The notes below the pieces were generated by a model. It was not told the origin of the DNA. It saw only the letters and a program-made list of their open reading frames with translations, and did not search any database. From assembly GCF_001953875.1 (NCBI RefSeq), contig NZ_MQUR01000047.1:1-55891 (forward strand): a stretch of 55,891 nucleotides of DNA. Reading direction: 5' to 3'. This DNA comes from Streptomyces amritsarensis. GTDB lineage: Bacteria > Actinomycetota > Actinomycetes > Streptomycetales > Streptomycetaceae. A program made the translations under genes and the position numbers. Positions 36,737 to 45,029 of this stretch are shown one piece after another; positions within the stretch are counted from its first letter, which is position 1; each line of letters opens with the position of its first letter.

Positions 36737-37150
36737 TCAGGGCATCTCGTCCGGATCGCAGCTGGCCCGCCGCAGCCCGATCGTGCGCAGGGCCCGCATC
36801 AGGGCGTCGAAATCCCCTTCGCGCACGACATGCACGGCTCCCTCGACGGCGAGCCCGGCCACCGCACGGGGCACCTGGGCGGCAGCCGTCCGCAGCACCA
36901 CACCGCTCGGAGGGTCCAGACCGCGGACCCCGCGAAACACGCGGAGGGCCGCGGGGTCCGAGTCGATGGCGTCGATTCCGGCCGGAAGGGACATGACGGT
37001 GATGTCGGGCAGCAGGACGCGGGCGTGCGCGAGGGCGACGGCGGGGTCGTGCGCGTGCGAGACGACCTGGAAGTGCGGGTTGCGCTGGATGCCCGAGCGC
37101 AACAGTTCCAGTTGCTCGCCGTCGGGCACGCCGACCACCAGGACCGTCAT
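36737..37150 (-). CDS. Pseudo-receiver domain protein
   Basis: 137 residues. Begins MTVLVVGVPDGEQLELLRSG and contains LLPDITVMSLPAG, where the usual phosphoacceptor Asp of a response-regulator receiver is replaced by Ser. The remainder is mostly helical and ends with a Cys/Asp-rich tail. No output domain. It resembles a free-standing, non-phosphorylated receiver. ATG at 37150 just after GGGAAGGGTG. It shares the strand with the next gene but has no evident partner kinase. Confidence 0.6.
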   Translation of the reverse strand: MTVLVVGVPDGEQLELLRSGIQRNPHFQVVSHAHDPAVALAHARVLLPDITVMSLPAGIDAIDSDPAALRVFRGVRGLDPPSGVVLRTAAAQVPRAVAGLAVEGAVHVVREGDFDALMRALRTIGLRRASCDPDEMP

Positions 37151-37224
37151 CACCCTTCCCATCCTGCTTTCAGGCGCGCGGCGGGGCGACCGGAGGCGCT
37201 GACCGCCGGGGCGGCCGCCCTCGG

Positions 37225-37863
37225 TCAGGCGGTCGCCGGCTCGCCGACGGGCCCGTCGGCCGGCTCGTCACTCTGCTCGTCAGCCCGCTTTTCGACCGGC
37301 TCGCAGGCCGGCTCGCAGGCCGGCTCGCAGGCCGGCTCCGGGCGCCGGCTTCGTCCGGCGTTCCCGGGCTGCGCCGAGGGCACGGCCTGAAGATGCTGTG
37401 CCGCCTCGGCGGCGGTGTACGCGGAGGCGAAGGTGAAGGCGCGCGGGGACGGCCCGTGCGCCCGCAGGTCGCTCAGCCGGTCCAGCGCCTCGCCGACGGT
37501 CGGCAGGTGGCCGGCGGGGATCCACCAGAGCACCAGGTGCGCCTCGACGTGCCGCTCGAACCATTCGCGGCGGCGCCGCATGACCTCCAAGTGCCCACTG
37601 CGGTAGGCGAAGTCCCACAGGGCCTCCTGGGACTCCCACACGGACAGGTTGACGATGACGTCCTCCCCCGCCGGGCGCAGGCCGGTCGCGTCGGCCGCCC
37701 CCTCCTCGACGAGCCGCCATACGAAGCCGGGCGCCCCGTCGGCGGCGGAGTTGACCGGATCCAGCATCTCGACGAACGGTGCGATGCGCGGGTCGTCGAA
37801 GGGGTGGAGGAGCGTGGCGACGTTGAGCTGGGCGAGGTGGGCGGCGTGCGTGGATGCGGTCAT
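37225..37863 (-). CDS. DUF3291 domain protein with repeat-encoded tail
   Basis: 212 residues. The DUF3291 domain (1-160) shows HAAHLAQLNVATLLHP, DPVNSAADGAPGFVWRLVEE, LSVWESQEALWDFAYRSGH and LVLWWIPAGHLPTVGEALDRL, all typical of the family. The fold resembles antibiotic-biosynthesis-type monooxygenases, and function is unknown. The C-terminal 45 residues are a Glu/Pro/Cys tail with three EPAC units from 12-bp repeats. It lies 32 bp downstream of the Fe-S-type regulator at 37896 and is probably co-transcribed with it. Confidence 0.85.
   Translation of the reverse strand: MTASTHAAHLAQLNVATLLHPFDDPRIAPFVEMLDPVNSAADGAPGFVWRLVEEGAADATGLRPAGEDVIVNLSVWESQEALWDFAYRSGHLEVMRRRREWFERHVEAHLVLWWIPAGHLPTVGEALDRLSDLRAHGPSPRAFTFASAYTAAEAAQHLQAVPSAQPGNAGRSRRPEPACEPACEPACEPVEKRADEQSDEPADGPVGEPATA
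37300..37338. repeat. 12-bp tandem repeat in the DUF3291 gene tail
   Basis: Three perfect copies and one partial copy of a 12-bp unit containing GGCTCGCAGGCC. Read on the minus strand they encode EPAC repeats. The unit length keeps the frame. Confidence 0.7.
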
Positions 37864-37895
37864 GGCCTCATCCCAGCACGGCCCCCTTTTCTATG

Positions 37896-38609
37896 TCAAT
37901 GGCCATTGTTTTTAGACTCGACCACCACGCAGCACTCCCCCGGCCTGGCGTCCATGCGGGCGCGGACCGGACCGTCGACGCCGAGGAGCCCTTCCAGCAG
38001 CGCGAGGTTCATGCCGCAGACGAGCGGCGGGAAGCGTTCGGCGACGGCGTGGAACGGGCAGTTGCGCATGCGGACGACAGCATCCCGGCCGCCCTGCTGC
38101 CCACTCCCCTCCCGCTCCCCCTCACCCTCTCCGTCTCCATCTCCCTCTTCCAGATGGGGCTCGTAGCCGCGGGCGGCCAGCAGTTCCATGGCTTCTTCGA
38201 GGTCGCCGCAGGGCGCCGCCGCGCCGCGCAGGGACTCGCCCCGGCGGCGCGCGGCGGCGCAGAGCCCGGCGTCCAGCCCGGCCTGCTCGGCAGCCTCGGC
38301 AAGCAGCTCTGCGGCGGTGCGGTAATCGCGGGCGGGCAGCGACACCGACCGCTCCACCCGCGCCCGCGTGTACACCTTGGCCGGCCGGCCCGCCCCCGGC
38401 CCCGAGCGCCCGGTCAGCCGGCGGCTGCCACTCTCCAGCAGGCCCGCCTCGGTCAGCCGGTCCAGGTGGTGCGCGGCGAGCGTCCGCGCCACTCCGGCCG
38501 CCTCGGCGGCCTCGTTGCGGCCGACCTCGCGGCCCTGGGCGGCCACGTACTCGTACAGTCGGCGGCGCACCGGATCCTGTAGCACCGCGATCACGTCGAT
38601 GTCCTTCAC
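37896..38609 (-). CDS. SufR-like HTH regulator with C-terminal cysteine cluster
   Basis: 237 residues. Winged-helix domain at the start (IDVIAVLQDPVRRRLYEYV, then AAEAAGVARTLAAHHLDRL). Residues about 180-237 contain RNCPFHAVAERF, VCGMNLALLEG and ARPGECCVVV, four cysteines in the spacing used by SufR-type regulators to hold an iron-sulfur cluster. Between the two lies an acidic low-complexity insert (about 150-170). GTG at 38609. It probably controls the co-transcribed DUF3291 gene and perhaps itself. Redox or iron-sulfur status is the likely signal, by analogy only. Confidence 0.78.
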   Translation of the reverse strand: MKDIDVIAVLQDPVRRRLYEYVAAQGREVGRNEAAEAAGVARTLAAHHLDRLTEAGLLESGSRRLTGRSGPGAGRPAKVYTRARVERSVSLPARDYRTAAELLAEAAEQAGLDAGLCAAARRRGESLRGAAAPCGDLEEAMELLAARGYEPHLEEGDGDGEGEGEREGSGQQGGRDAVVRMRNCPFHAVAERFPPLVCGMNLALLEGLLGVDGPVRARMDARPGECCVVVESKNNGH

Positions 38610-38616
38610 CAGGCCA

Positions 38617-38637
38617 TTCTAGAAACAACCCAGGTTG
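38617..38637. promoter_or_regulatory. Palindromes upstream of the SufR-like regulator
   Basis: TTCTAGAA (38617-38624) is an 8-bp palindrome and CAACC-CA-GGTTG (38626-38637) is a 5-2-5 inverted repeat, immediately upstream of the GTG at 38609. Such a position suits autoregulation. Evidence is positional only. Confidence 0.4.
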
Positions 38638-38834
38638 GATATAGAAAGGCGGCGCGGCTGCCCCCTGTCGGACGGACTCCGCGCGATCCAGCCAGCGAGA
38701 TGAGTCCCCGGTCGCCGACAAATGGGCGGCAGGCGCGCCCCGGGCACGAGCTCTGCTCATCCGCCGCTCCCCCGTGGTCGATGTCGCGAGAACTGCGATG
38801 CCGTCTGCGTCGTGTGCCTCGTATGGTTCGCTTC

Positions 38835-39281
38835 ATGAGTCTGTTCGAGGTTTCCGCCGAGTCGTCCGAGCTCGTCGTCCGTAGTCCGACCTCGCCGACG
38901 ACGTATGTCCGGTTCTTCGATTGGTCCCGCGTGGACGATCATGAGATCGCATTCGGGGTGGAGTGCGTGGCGGACGGCATGCACGCACGGCTCGACTCGG
39001 TGAGCCTCTCGGTCTGGGATCGCGCCGGGGACCTGACCGAGTTCTTGGACGGCTTGGCGAAAGACTTCCGGGGCTGGAAGGAGGACAGGTCGTGGGTGAC
39101 CAGTCGGCTGGCCCTGACGGCGGCCTTTCATTCCGGGGGCCACGTCCAGCTGAGCTGGCTTCTACGCCGTGGGACCTTTGCCGAGGATGCGTGGGAGTGC
39201 TCGGTGACCACCACCCTCGAAGCGGGTGAGCAGATGTCGAAGCTGGCTTCCGACGTGCGGAGTTTCCTCCACCAGGGATAG
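38835..39281 (+). CDS. DUF6228-like protein
   Basis: 148 residues. The ending WSVTTTLEAGEQM-type pattern (here CSVTTTLEAGEQMSKLASDV) and the segment FHSGGHVQLSWLLRRG fit DUF6228, a small protein family of unknown function common in Streptomyces. No membrane or signal segment. ATG at 38835 lies in the longer plus-strand frame. The family assignment is from memory of its pattern and is tentative. Confidence 0.6.
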   Translation: MSLFEVSAESSELVVRSPTSPTTYVRFFDWSRVDDHEIAFGVECVADGMHARLDSVSLSVWDRAGDLTEFLDGLAKDFRGWKEDRSWVTSRLALTAAFHSGGHVQLSWLLRRGTFAEDAWECSVTTTLEAGEQMSKLASDVRSFLHQG

Positions 39282-39756
39282 ATCCCTCGCCCTGTCGACG
39301 GTCGAAGTTGCCGACGCACTCCTGAACTTGCGCATCCCACCGCGTTGCCGCCGACGAGGCTCGCGCAGTTGCGGCGCGATGCCCTCCAGCTGGGCTCGGA
39401 CAGGGCCGAGGGGCGGCCTGACGAGACCCTGCACCCGCCCCACGACCCGGGCCGCGGCCTGTTCCGAGACCGGCAACGCGGACGAAGGGTGTGGAGTTTT
39501 GTGCTCAGGCGCATCGGGCCGATCTGGCCGCCGCCGCGCTGACCGCGCCGGCCGTACGGGCCACCGCCGACGCCGCGGCGATCGCCTGCGGCGGCGGGAC
39601 GTCGACCGGCCGGGTGGCCGTCAACGGGTGCATCAGCGCCGAGCGCGGATCCGGGTGCACGCGAAGGCCGACGGTGCCGCCTGGCGCGGATGGTCTTCCT
39701 CGGCGACGAGGCGGTGCCGGACGTGAACGCGGGCCGGCGCCCGAAGACGGTGGACG
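39282..39756. other. Non-coding stretch
   Basis: 475 bp without a gene I can support. Frames on both strands are open but look like random GC-rich translation. Part of it, near 39540-39650, reads on the plus strand like weak Ala/Gly-rich coding remnant, with nothing recognisable. Confidence 0.45.
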
Positions 39757-40389
39757 TCAGCCGCGCCACATGGGCCACAGGGTCGGCCCGCCGCCCGGGA
39801 GGTGGATCTCACCGGAGACGCGGAAGCCCAGCCCTTCGTAGAAGGGGATGTTGGTGACGTTGCTGGACTCCAGGTAGGCGGGCTGCCCGAGCCGGTCGCA
39901 CTCTGCCAGCTGCTGGCGCAGCAGTGCCGAGCCGACCCCCATCCCCTCGAATCCCCTCTCCGTCCCCACCGTCGGCAGGTACCAGTGCGGCGTCTGCGGA
40001 TGAGCCTCGTGGAGGGCGTTCTGGACCTGCCCCGCCCTCGGCATACCCCGCAGGCCGAAAACACGCGCGTACTCGGGCAACGCCGCCACTTCCCGCACCG
40101 CGGAAGCCTTCCAGCGCCCGGGACCCGACCACAGCGCCGCGCCCAGCAGCCGCCCGTCGCCCATTGCGGCGACCCGCACGGCGCCCGCGCGCGGCCTCTG
40201 TTGGCGCTGGGCCAGCCGGAAATAGCGGGCGATCCGGCGTTCCCGGTCGGCGGCGGGGACCATCCACGCCATGACCGGGTCGTCGGCGAAGGCACGGGCC
40301 AGGAGCGCGGCGATCGCCGCCGCCTCGGTGGGCCGGGCCGGACGGATGCCGTACCTCAACGGCTCCGCCGGGCGTGGGCGTCTGCTCAT
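39757..40389 (-). CDS. GNAT-family acetyltransferase
   Basis: 210 residues. GNAT core: GIRPARPTEAAAIAALLARAF at the start, LPTVGTERGFEGMGVGSALL with the acetyl-CoA pyrophosphate loop (Q/R-x-x-G-x-G/A type), and NIPFYEGLGFRVSGEI at the end. Fold order and length suit the family. Substrate unknown. ATG at 40389 was chosen where homology begins. No clear ribosome site. Confidence 0.85.
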   Translation of the reverse strand: MSRRPRPAEPLRYGIRPARPTEAAAIAALLARAFADDPVMAWMVPAADRERRIARYFRLAQRQQRPRAGAVRVAAMGDGRLLGAALWSGPGRWKASAVREVAALPEYARVFGLRGMPRAGQVQNALHEAHPQTPHWYLPTVGTERGFEGMGVGSALLRQQLAECDRLGQPAYLESSNVTNIPFYEGLGFRVSGEIHLPGGGPTLWPMWRG

Positions 40390-40716
40390 GGGATCACGGT
40401 AGGCAGCCGGACCGGGCGCCGCGGCCGTACGGCGGCGGACACGCCGTACGAGCCACTCGCTCCGCACGGAAGGAACGCCCCCCGCTGAGGGCGGCAGCCT
40501 TCAGACGTGGTGGCCCGTCATGTGGGCGACCGACACCCCAGGAGGCAGCGCCACCGCTCCCCCTCCCTTCGTGGTCCACGCCCCATCCGGCAGGTGGGAC
40601 GGGCGGGACGGCGGCGGCCGGTCGGGGAGAGTCCGGCGACTGTCCGGTGTGTCTGCGCGGCGCGTGCGGCCCGACTCCCTTGAATGGGCAGCCTCCTACG
40701 GAAACGGGCACCCCGT
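40390..40716. other. Upstream region of the Tat-exported amidase
   Basis: 327 bp. A 66-codon frame (40520-40720, plus) ends in ATGA overlapping the amidase ATG, but its product is low-complexity and has no recognisable feature, so I leave it uncalled. No inverted repeat is seen. Confidence 0.5.
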
Positions 40717-41553
40717 ATGACCCTCCCCGCACCGCACCATGCGTCAGCACCGGTACCGGCCCCGGCCCCGCCACCAGGACCGGCATCAGTCCCCGCCTCG
40801 GGCCGGTACACCCGCCGGTCAGTCCTCACCGGCGCCTTCGCCCTGGCCACCGCCGCGGCACTGCCCGTCACCGGCGCCGGGCGTGCGTACGCGGCAGCCG
40901 GGCCGAACATCATCGGCTGCGCAGCCTGGGGCGCGCGGGCCGCATCCGAGCCCGTGGTCGTCCTCGCCAACGGGCCGGAGCGGATCGTCGTCCACCACAC
41001 GGCGACGGCCAACGTCACGGACTACTCGAAGCAGCGCGCCTTCGCCCTGGCCAAGGCCATCCAGACGTACCACATGGACGCGCAGGGCTGGATCGACACC
41101 GGGCAGCACTTCACCATCAGCCGCGGCGCCTTCGTGATGGAAGGCCGTCACCACAGCCTCGCGGAGCTGAACACCGGCAGGCGCCAGGTGCGCGCGGCGC
41201 ACTGCGTCGGGCAGAACACCGTGTCGATCGGCATCGAGAACGAGGGCACGTACACCTCGCAGACGCCGCCGGCGGCGCAGTTCGCGGCGCTGGCCGACCT
41301 GTGCGCCCACATCTGCAGCCAGTACGGCCTGCCCGCCTCGGAGATCTACGGCCACCGCGACTTCAACGCCACCTCCTGCCCGGGCGACCGCCTGTACGCC
41401 ATGCTGCCGACCCTCCGCAGGGACGTCGCCACCCGCCTCGGCACCACCCTGTCGGAGCCGGAGGAGGATCCGGTGGGGGACCTGGTCCGCCAGGCCACCG
41501 GACGGCCGGCCGCCCTGTTCGGCGAGTACCTGCCGGCGGGGCTCCTGCCCTGA
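40717..41553 (+). CDS. Tat-exported N-acetylmuramoyl-L-alanine amidase (PGRP type)
   Basis: 278 residues. Twin-arginine signal TRRSVLTGAFALAT, then a hydrophobic stretch and cleavage near AYA-AAG. The amidase-2/PGRP fold follows: IVVHHTATANVTDYSK (zinc His), FTISRGAFVMEGRH, SIGIENEGTYT and GHRDFNATSCPGDRLY (second zinc His and Cys). All three zinc ligands are present. It would cleave the amide between muramic acid and the stem peptide outside the cell. The start is the ATG at 40717. It might remodel the wall or attack competitors. Confidence 0.92.
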   Translation: MTLPAPHHASAPVPAPAPPPGPASVPASGRYTRRSVLTGAFALATAAALPVTGAGRAYAAAGPNIIGCAAWGARAASEPVVVLANGPERIVVHHTATANVTDYSKQRAFALAKAIQTYHMDAQGWIDTGQHFTISRGAFVMEGRHHSLAELNTGRRQVRAAHCVGQNTVSIGIENEGTYTSQTPPAAQFAALADLCAHICSQYGLPASEIYGHRDFNATSCPGDRLYAMLPTLRRDVATRLGTTLSEPEEDPVGDLVRQATGRPAALFGEYLPAGLLP

Positions 41554-41630
41554 CGGAGGGTCACGTACGACGTACCCGTCGCCCAGGCCACGGCCTTGCC
41601 CGACGGGCCGACTCCCACGGTCTCGGGCCG

Positions 41631-42269
41631 TCAGATGTACCCCTCGCGCAGGGCGTACGCCACGGCGTGGGCACGATTGCGCAGGTGCAGGCGGGTGGTG
41701 AGCCCGTGCATCACGTTCTTCACGGTGCGCTCCGAATAGGCCAGCTTGCCCGCGACCTCCTCCGTGCTCAGCCCGTCGGCGACCAGCCGCAGCACGTCGA
41801 CCTCGCGCTGCACGAGGCCGGAGGCCGGGGTGCCCGGCAGCCGCTCGCCGCTGCGCTGCATGCTGCCGAGCTGGGCGATCAGCCGGGCGATCAGGTCCGA
41901 GGGCAGGTCGCCGTCGCCCCGGGCGGCCGCGCGGACCGCCTGGAGGAGCCGGTCCTCGGTCGCCTCCCGCCGCCAGACGATGGCGCGGACGTCGCATTCG
42001 ACGACCTGGAGCAGCTCCGCCTCCCGCAGGGCCCTCGCGACGAGGACCACCCGGATCCCCTCGGTGCGCGCGAGCCGCCGCAGACGCGAGAGGGCCGTCT
42101 CGTCCAGCGTGTCGACGAGCAGGAGCGCGACCGTCCCCGGGCGTCCGGCCATCTCCTCCACGACCTCGACCTCGGGCTGCCGGCGCAGCAGGCCGGTCGC
42201 TCCGGCGAAGGAGAGCGGATCCGGTGCGTGGACCTCGACCGGGATCCTGGCACGGGAACTCAGAGCCAT
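41631..42269 (-). CDS. LuxR-type (NarL-like) transcriptional regulator
   Basis: 212 residues. Degenerate receiver-like N-terminus (VEVHAPDPLSFAGATGLLRR, TVALLLVDTLDETALSRL) lacking the standard acidic pocket, then a C-terminal LuxR HTH: REVDVLRLVADGLSTEEVAG and SERTVKNVMHGLTTRLHLRN. It probably acts without phosphorylation. ATG at 42269 with AAGGA upstream. It converges with the plus-strand amidase at 40717-41553 (stop to stop 77 bp). Confidence 0.85.
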   Translation of the reverse strand: MALSSRARIPVEVHAPDPLSFAGATGLLRRQPEVEVVEEMAGRPGTVALLLVDTLDETALSRLRRLARTEGIRVVLVARALREAELLQVVECDVRAIVWRREATEDRLLQAVRAAARGDGDLPSDLIARLIAQLGSMQRSGERLPGTPASGLVQREVDVLRLVADGLSTEEVAGKLAYSERTVKNVMHGLTTRLHLRNRAHAVAYALREGYI

Positions 42270-42365
42270 GACCGAACATCCTTAGGTGCGGGGAGCGCGC
42301 GCAACACGCCGAACGAGCTTGGAGAATCGTCCTGTTGCGGTCGGTCCGCCGACAATCGTGGCTCA

Positions 42366-42424
42366 CCACGAGATCGACCACGAGATCGACCCGATACCTA
42401 CCACCAGTTCGACCACCAGATCGC
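42366..42424. repeat. 12-bp direct repeats upstream of the LuxR-type gene
   Basis: CCACGAGATCGA occurs twice in tandem (42366-42377, 42378-42389). A related pair, CCACCAGTTCGA and CCACCAGATCGC (42401-42424), follows after 11 bp. They lie 97-155 bp upstream of the LuxR-type gene start. Spacing and similarity suggest protein-binding iterons or a local duplication. Confidence 0.65.
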
Positions 42425-42436
42425 CGGGAGCGTGTG

Positions 42437-42547
42437 ATGGCGTCCCTTTTCGACCGTCTGCGGTGCACCACGGGCGCCGGCCGGGTGTTCGACGTCGCCG
42501 TCTCCGGGGCGCCCGGCGGACGTCCCGGCACGGGGCCGTGCATGTGA
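42437..42547 (+). CDS. Possible small protein (36 residues)
   Basis: A 36-residue open frame, MASLFDRLRCTTGAGRVFDV then AVSGAPGGRPGTGPCM, with ATG at 42437, GGGAG about 8 nt upstream and TGA at 42545. It carries two cysteines, a hydrophobic start and a Gly/Pro-rich end. It could be a small secreted or modified peptide but no processing enzyme is nearby. It might be chance. Confidence 0.25.
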   Translation: MASLFDRLRCTTGAGRVFDVAVSGAPGGRPGTGPCM

Positions 42548-42563
42548 TCGCGGCCCCGTGGGC

Positions 42564-43517
42564 TCAGCCGGATCTGAGCGTGGCGGAAGGCGTCACGCCG
42601 TACTCCTGCCGGTAGGCGGCGGCGAAGCGGCCCTGGTGCGCGAAGCCCCAGCGTCCGGCGATGTCGGCGACGGTGGCGCCGCCCGACGGATCGGCGGACC
42701 GGAGCTCGGCGTGGGCACGGGCCAGCCGGACCCGGCGGAGGTGGCCGAGCGGCGTCGTGCCGGCGTGGCGGGTGAAGGCGTACTGCACCGCGCGCGGCGT
42801 GACGGGGATCGAGGCGGCGATGTCGGCGAGGGTGATGGCGCGGTGGGCGTTGGCCTCGATGAACGCGACGGCGCGGCGCAGGGTGTCGCTGTGTGCGTCG
42901 CGCGTGTCCCGCGGGGCGGGCGCCTCCTCCCGGGCGGTGTTCGGCAGCGTGCGCAGCACCGTGGCCGCCAGGTGCTGGGCGGCCGTCGAGACCAGCAGCC
43001 CGTCGGGGTCTGCGGATGCCGTGCCGTCGTCGAGGACGTGGTCGCGGAGGTAGGCGACGGCCGCGCCGAGCCGCCGGTTCTCGGCCGGGCCGACGGCCCG
43101 GGGGCCGGTGATCCGTACGCCCTTGCCGTCGGGGACGGAGGCGACCCGGCCCAGCAGGCGGGGGTCGAACATAGTGATCGTGTAGCGGGCTTCGCGCACC
43201 TGCCCCGCGTACGGCCGGTCGGGCGGGGCGATGAGGAAGGTCTCGCCGGGGCCGAAGACCTCCTCGCGGCCTCCGGTGGTGTCCACGATGGTTCCGCTGT
43301 GCATCGTCACCAGGCACACCTTGCCCAGGCATCCCGCGTCGTAGCCCATCGTGTAGCCGAACGAGAGTCGGTCCACGCTCAGCCCGCCGACGGCGGTACG
43401 GGAGATCCGCGCCTTGGTGTCCGCGGGGCGCCCGCCGATCTGCATGGGGGTGTAGGCGGCGGACAGGAACGCCTCCGTGGCATCGAGGCTGCCGCTCTCG
43501 AAGAAGAGGTTCGTCAT
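42564..43517 (-). CDS. AraC-family transcriptional regulator
   Basis: 317 residues. N-terminal cupin-like sensor (about 10-160) and C-terminal double HTH: TLADIAASIPVTPRAVQYAF and DIAGRWGFAHQGRFAAAYRQEYGVTP. ATG at 43517 has GGGAGGG 4 nt upstream. It is just downstream of the P450 gene (81 bp) on the same strand, so it may control it or be co-transcribed. Inducer unknown. Confidence 0.92.
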   Translation of the reverse strand: MTNLFFESGSLDATEAFLSAAYTPMQIGGRPADTKARISRTAVGGLSVDRLSFGYTMGYDAGCLGKVCLVTMHSGTIVDTTGGREEVFGPGETFLIAPPDRPYAGQVREARYTITMFDPRLLGRVASVPDGKGVRITGPRAVGPAENRRLGAAVAYLRDHVLDDGTASADPDGLLVSTAAQHLAATVLRTLPNTAREEAPAPRDTRDAHSDTLRRAVAFIEANAHRAITLADIAASIPVTPRAVQYAFTRHAGTTPLGHLRRVRLARAHAELRSADPSGGATVADIAGRWGFAHQGRFAAAYRQEYGVTPSATLRSG

Positions 43518-43598
43518 CGGGCCCTCCCTCGCCGGCACCGGGCACGGCCTGCCGTGGACAAGCCCGTCCAGTATGCCGCCGGCGGCCGACCGGACCGT

Positions 43599-44819
43599 CT
43601 AGGCACCGGTGCCGAAGGTCACGGGGAGGCTCAGGGGGCCGCGCAGCCCGCCCGGGCGCCAGCGGATCTCGTCCGGCTCCACGGCGAGGGCGAGTCCGGG
43701 CAGGCGGCGCAGCGCGGTGCCGATCGCGATGTTCCCCTCCAGGCGGGCCAGCGGTGCGCCCAGGCAGTAGTGGACGCCGTGGCCGAAGGCGAGGTGGGCG
43801 TTGTCCTGCCGGGTGATGTCGAGGCGGTCGGGGTCCGGGAACCGTGCCGGGTCGCGGTCGGCGATGGCGGACGCGATCAGGACGGTCGCGCCGCGCGGGA
43901 CGGCCGTACCCGCGATCTCGACGTCCTCGCGGGCGAAGCGGGCGATGCCGGGGTTGACCGGCCCGTCGTAGCGGAGGAACTCCTCGATCGCGCTTTCCAG
44001 GAGCTCGGGTCGGGAGCGCAGGAGGGCGAGCTGGCCGGGGTGGGCGAGGAGCATGGCGATGCCTGCGCCGATCAGGTTGACCGTGGTGATGTAGCCGGCG
44101 GCGAGCAGCAGGAAGACCATGGCGATGAGCTCGTCCTCGCTCAGGCGCCGTTCCTCGTCCCGGGCGGAGATCAGTCCGCTGAGCAGGTCGTCGCCGGGGT
44201 GTGCGCGTTTGTCCCCGATGAGGCCGGTCACGTAGGCGCGCATGTGCTGCCATGCCTCGTCCACGACTGCGGGGTCCGGCGGCTCGGCGCCCCGCATGAT
44301 CATGCGGTCGGTCCAGTGTTGGAAGTCGAGGCGGTCGTCCGGTGGTACGCCGAGGAGTTCGCCGATGACGGTGACGGGCAGCGGCAGCGCGAAGTCCGCG
44401 ACGAGGTCGGCGCGACCGGCCGGGGCGATCCTGTCGAGGAGGCTGTCGGTGACGGCCTGGATCCGGGGCCGCATCTGCGCGACCCTGCGGGCGGTGAACG
44501 CCTTGGAGACCAGGCGGCGCAGGCGGGTGTGGTCGGGCGGGTCGCTGCGGAGCATGTTGCTGAGCATCGACTCGCGCTCCGTGCCGGGCAGCTGGGCCAG
44601 GAGCCGGGGGTCCGAGGCATCGCGTACGTCACTGCTGAGGCGGGGGTCGGACAGGGCAGCGAGCGCGTCCTCGTAGCGGGTGACGAGCCAGGCGTCCAGC
44701 CCGCCCGCGGCGACGACGCGGCGCACGGGCCCTTCCTCGCGCAGTTGCCGGTACAGCGGGAAGGGATCCGCGAGGAATGCCGGGTCGGCGTAGGGAAGAA
44801 GGACCGGCCGCTCACTCAT
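43599..44819 (-). CDS. Cytochrome P450 with unusual I-helix
   Basis: 406 residues, the usual bacterial length. The heme loop FGHGVHYCLGAPLAR has ligand C352, and the ExxR motif is in EEFLRY. The I-helix reads LLLAAGYITTVNLIG (Y243, I244, T245, T246), whereas nearly all P450s have A-G-x-D/E-T. The acid before the conserved Thr is lost here (Ile) and the preceding residue is Tyr. ATG at 44819 has GGAGG 4 nt upstream. Likely oxidises a small molecule, but oxygen activation may be unusual. No ferredoxin gene is adjacent. Confidence 0.92.
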   Translation of the reverse strand: MSERPVLLPYADPAFLADPFPLYRQLREEGPVRRVVAAGGLDAWLVTRYEDALAALSDPRLSSDVRDASDPRLLAQLPGTERESMLSNMLRSDPPDHTRLRRLVSKAFTARRVAQMRPRIQAVTDSLLDRIAPAGRADLVADFALPLPVTVIGELLGVPPDDRLDFQHWTDRMIMRGAEPPDPAVVDEAWQHMRAYVTGLIGDKRAHPGDDLLSGLISARDEERRLSEDELIAMVFLLLAAGYITTVNLIGAGIAMLLAHPGQLALLRSRPELLESAIEEFLRYDGPVNPGIARFAREDVEIAGTAVPRGATVLIASAIADRDPARFPDPDRLDITRQDNAHLAFGHGVHYCLGAPLARLEGNIAIGTALRRLPGLALAVEPDEIRWRPGGLRGPLSLPVTFGTGA

Positions 44820-45029
44820 CGTGCCTCCAGGTATACGACGCCCCCGCCATGGGAAGTGAGGATATGCGCCCGAGTGTCCGCGAATGCAGCTTTTCGGTCA
44901 TGGCGGACGGGGCGCACACCGTCCCGACGGCCCGTCAACTCCCCGCGTCCACGGCATCCTGACGGCCTGTCGATGACCGATGGACGCGTGATCTGGGCCA
45001 AGGCCCCCTCCGGAAAGTATGATCAAGAA

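Noticed and set aside
39226..39726. Plus-strand frame after the DUF6228-like gene
   Set aside because: No recognisable domain and poor composition.
40520..40720. 66-codon frame ending in ATGA at the amidase start
   Set aside because: Low-complexity product with no known pattern. The coupling may be coincidence.
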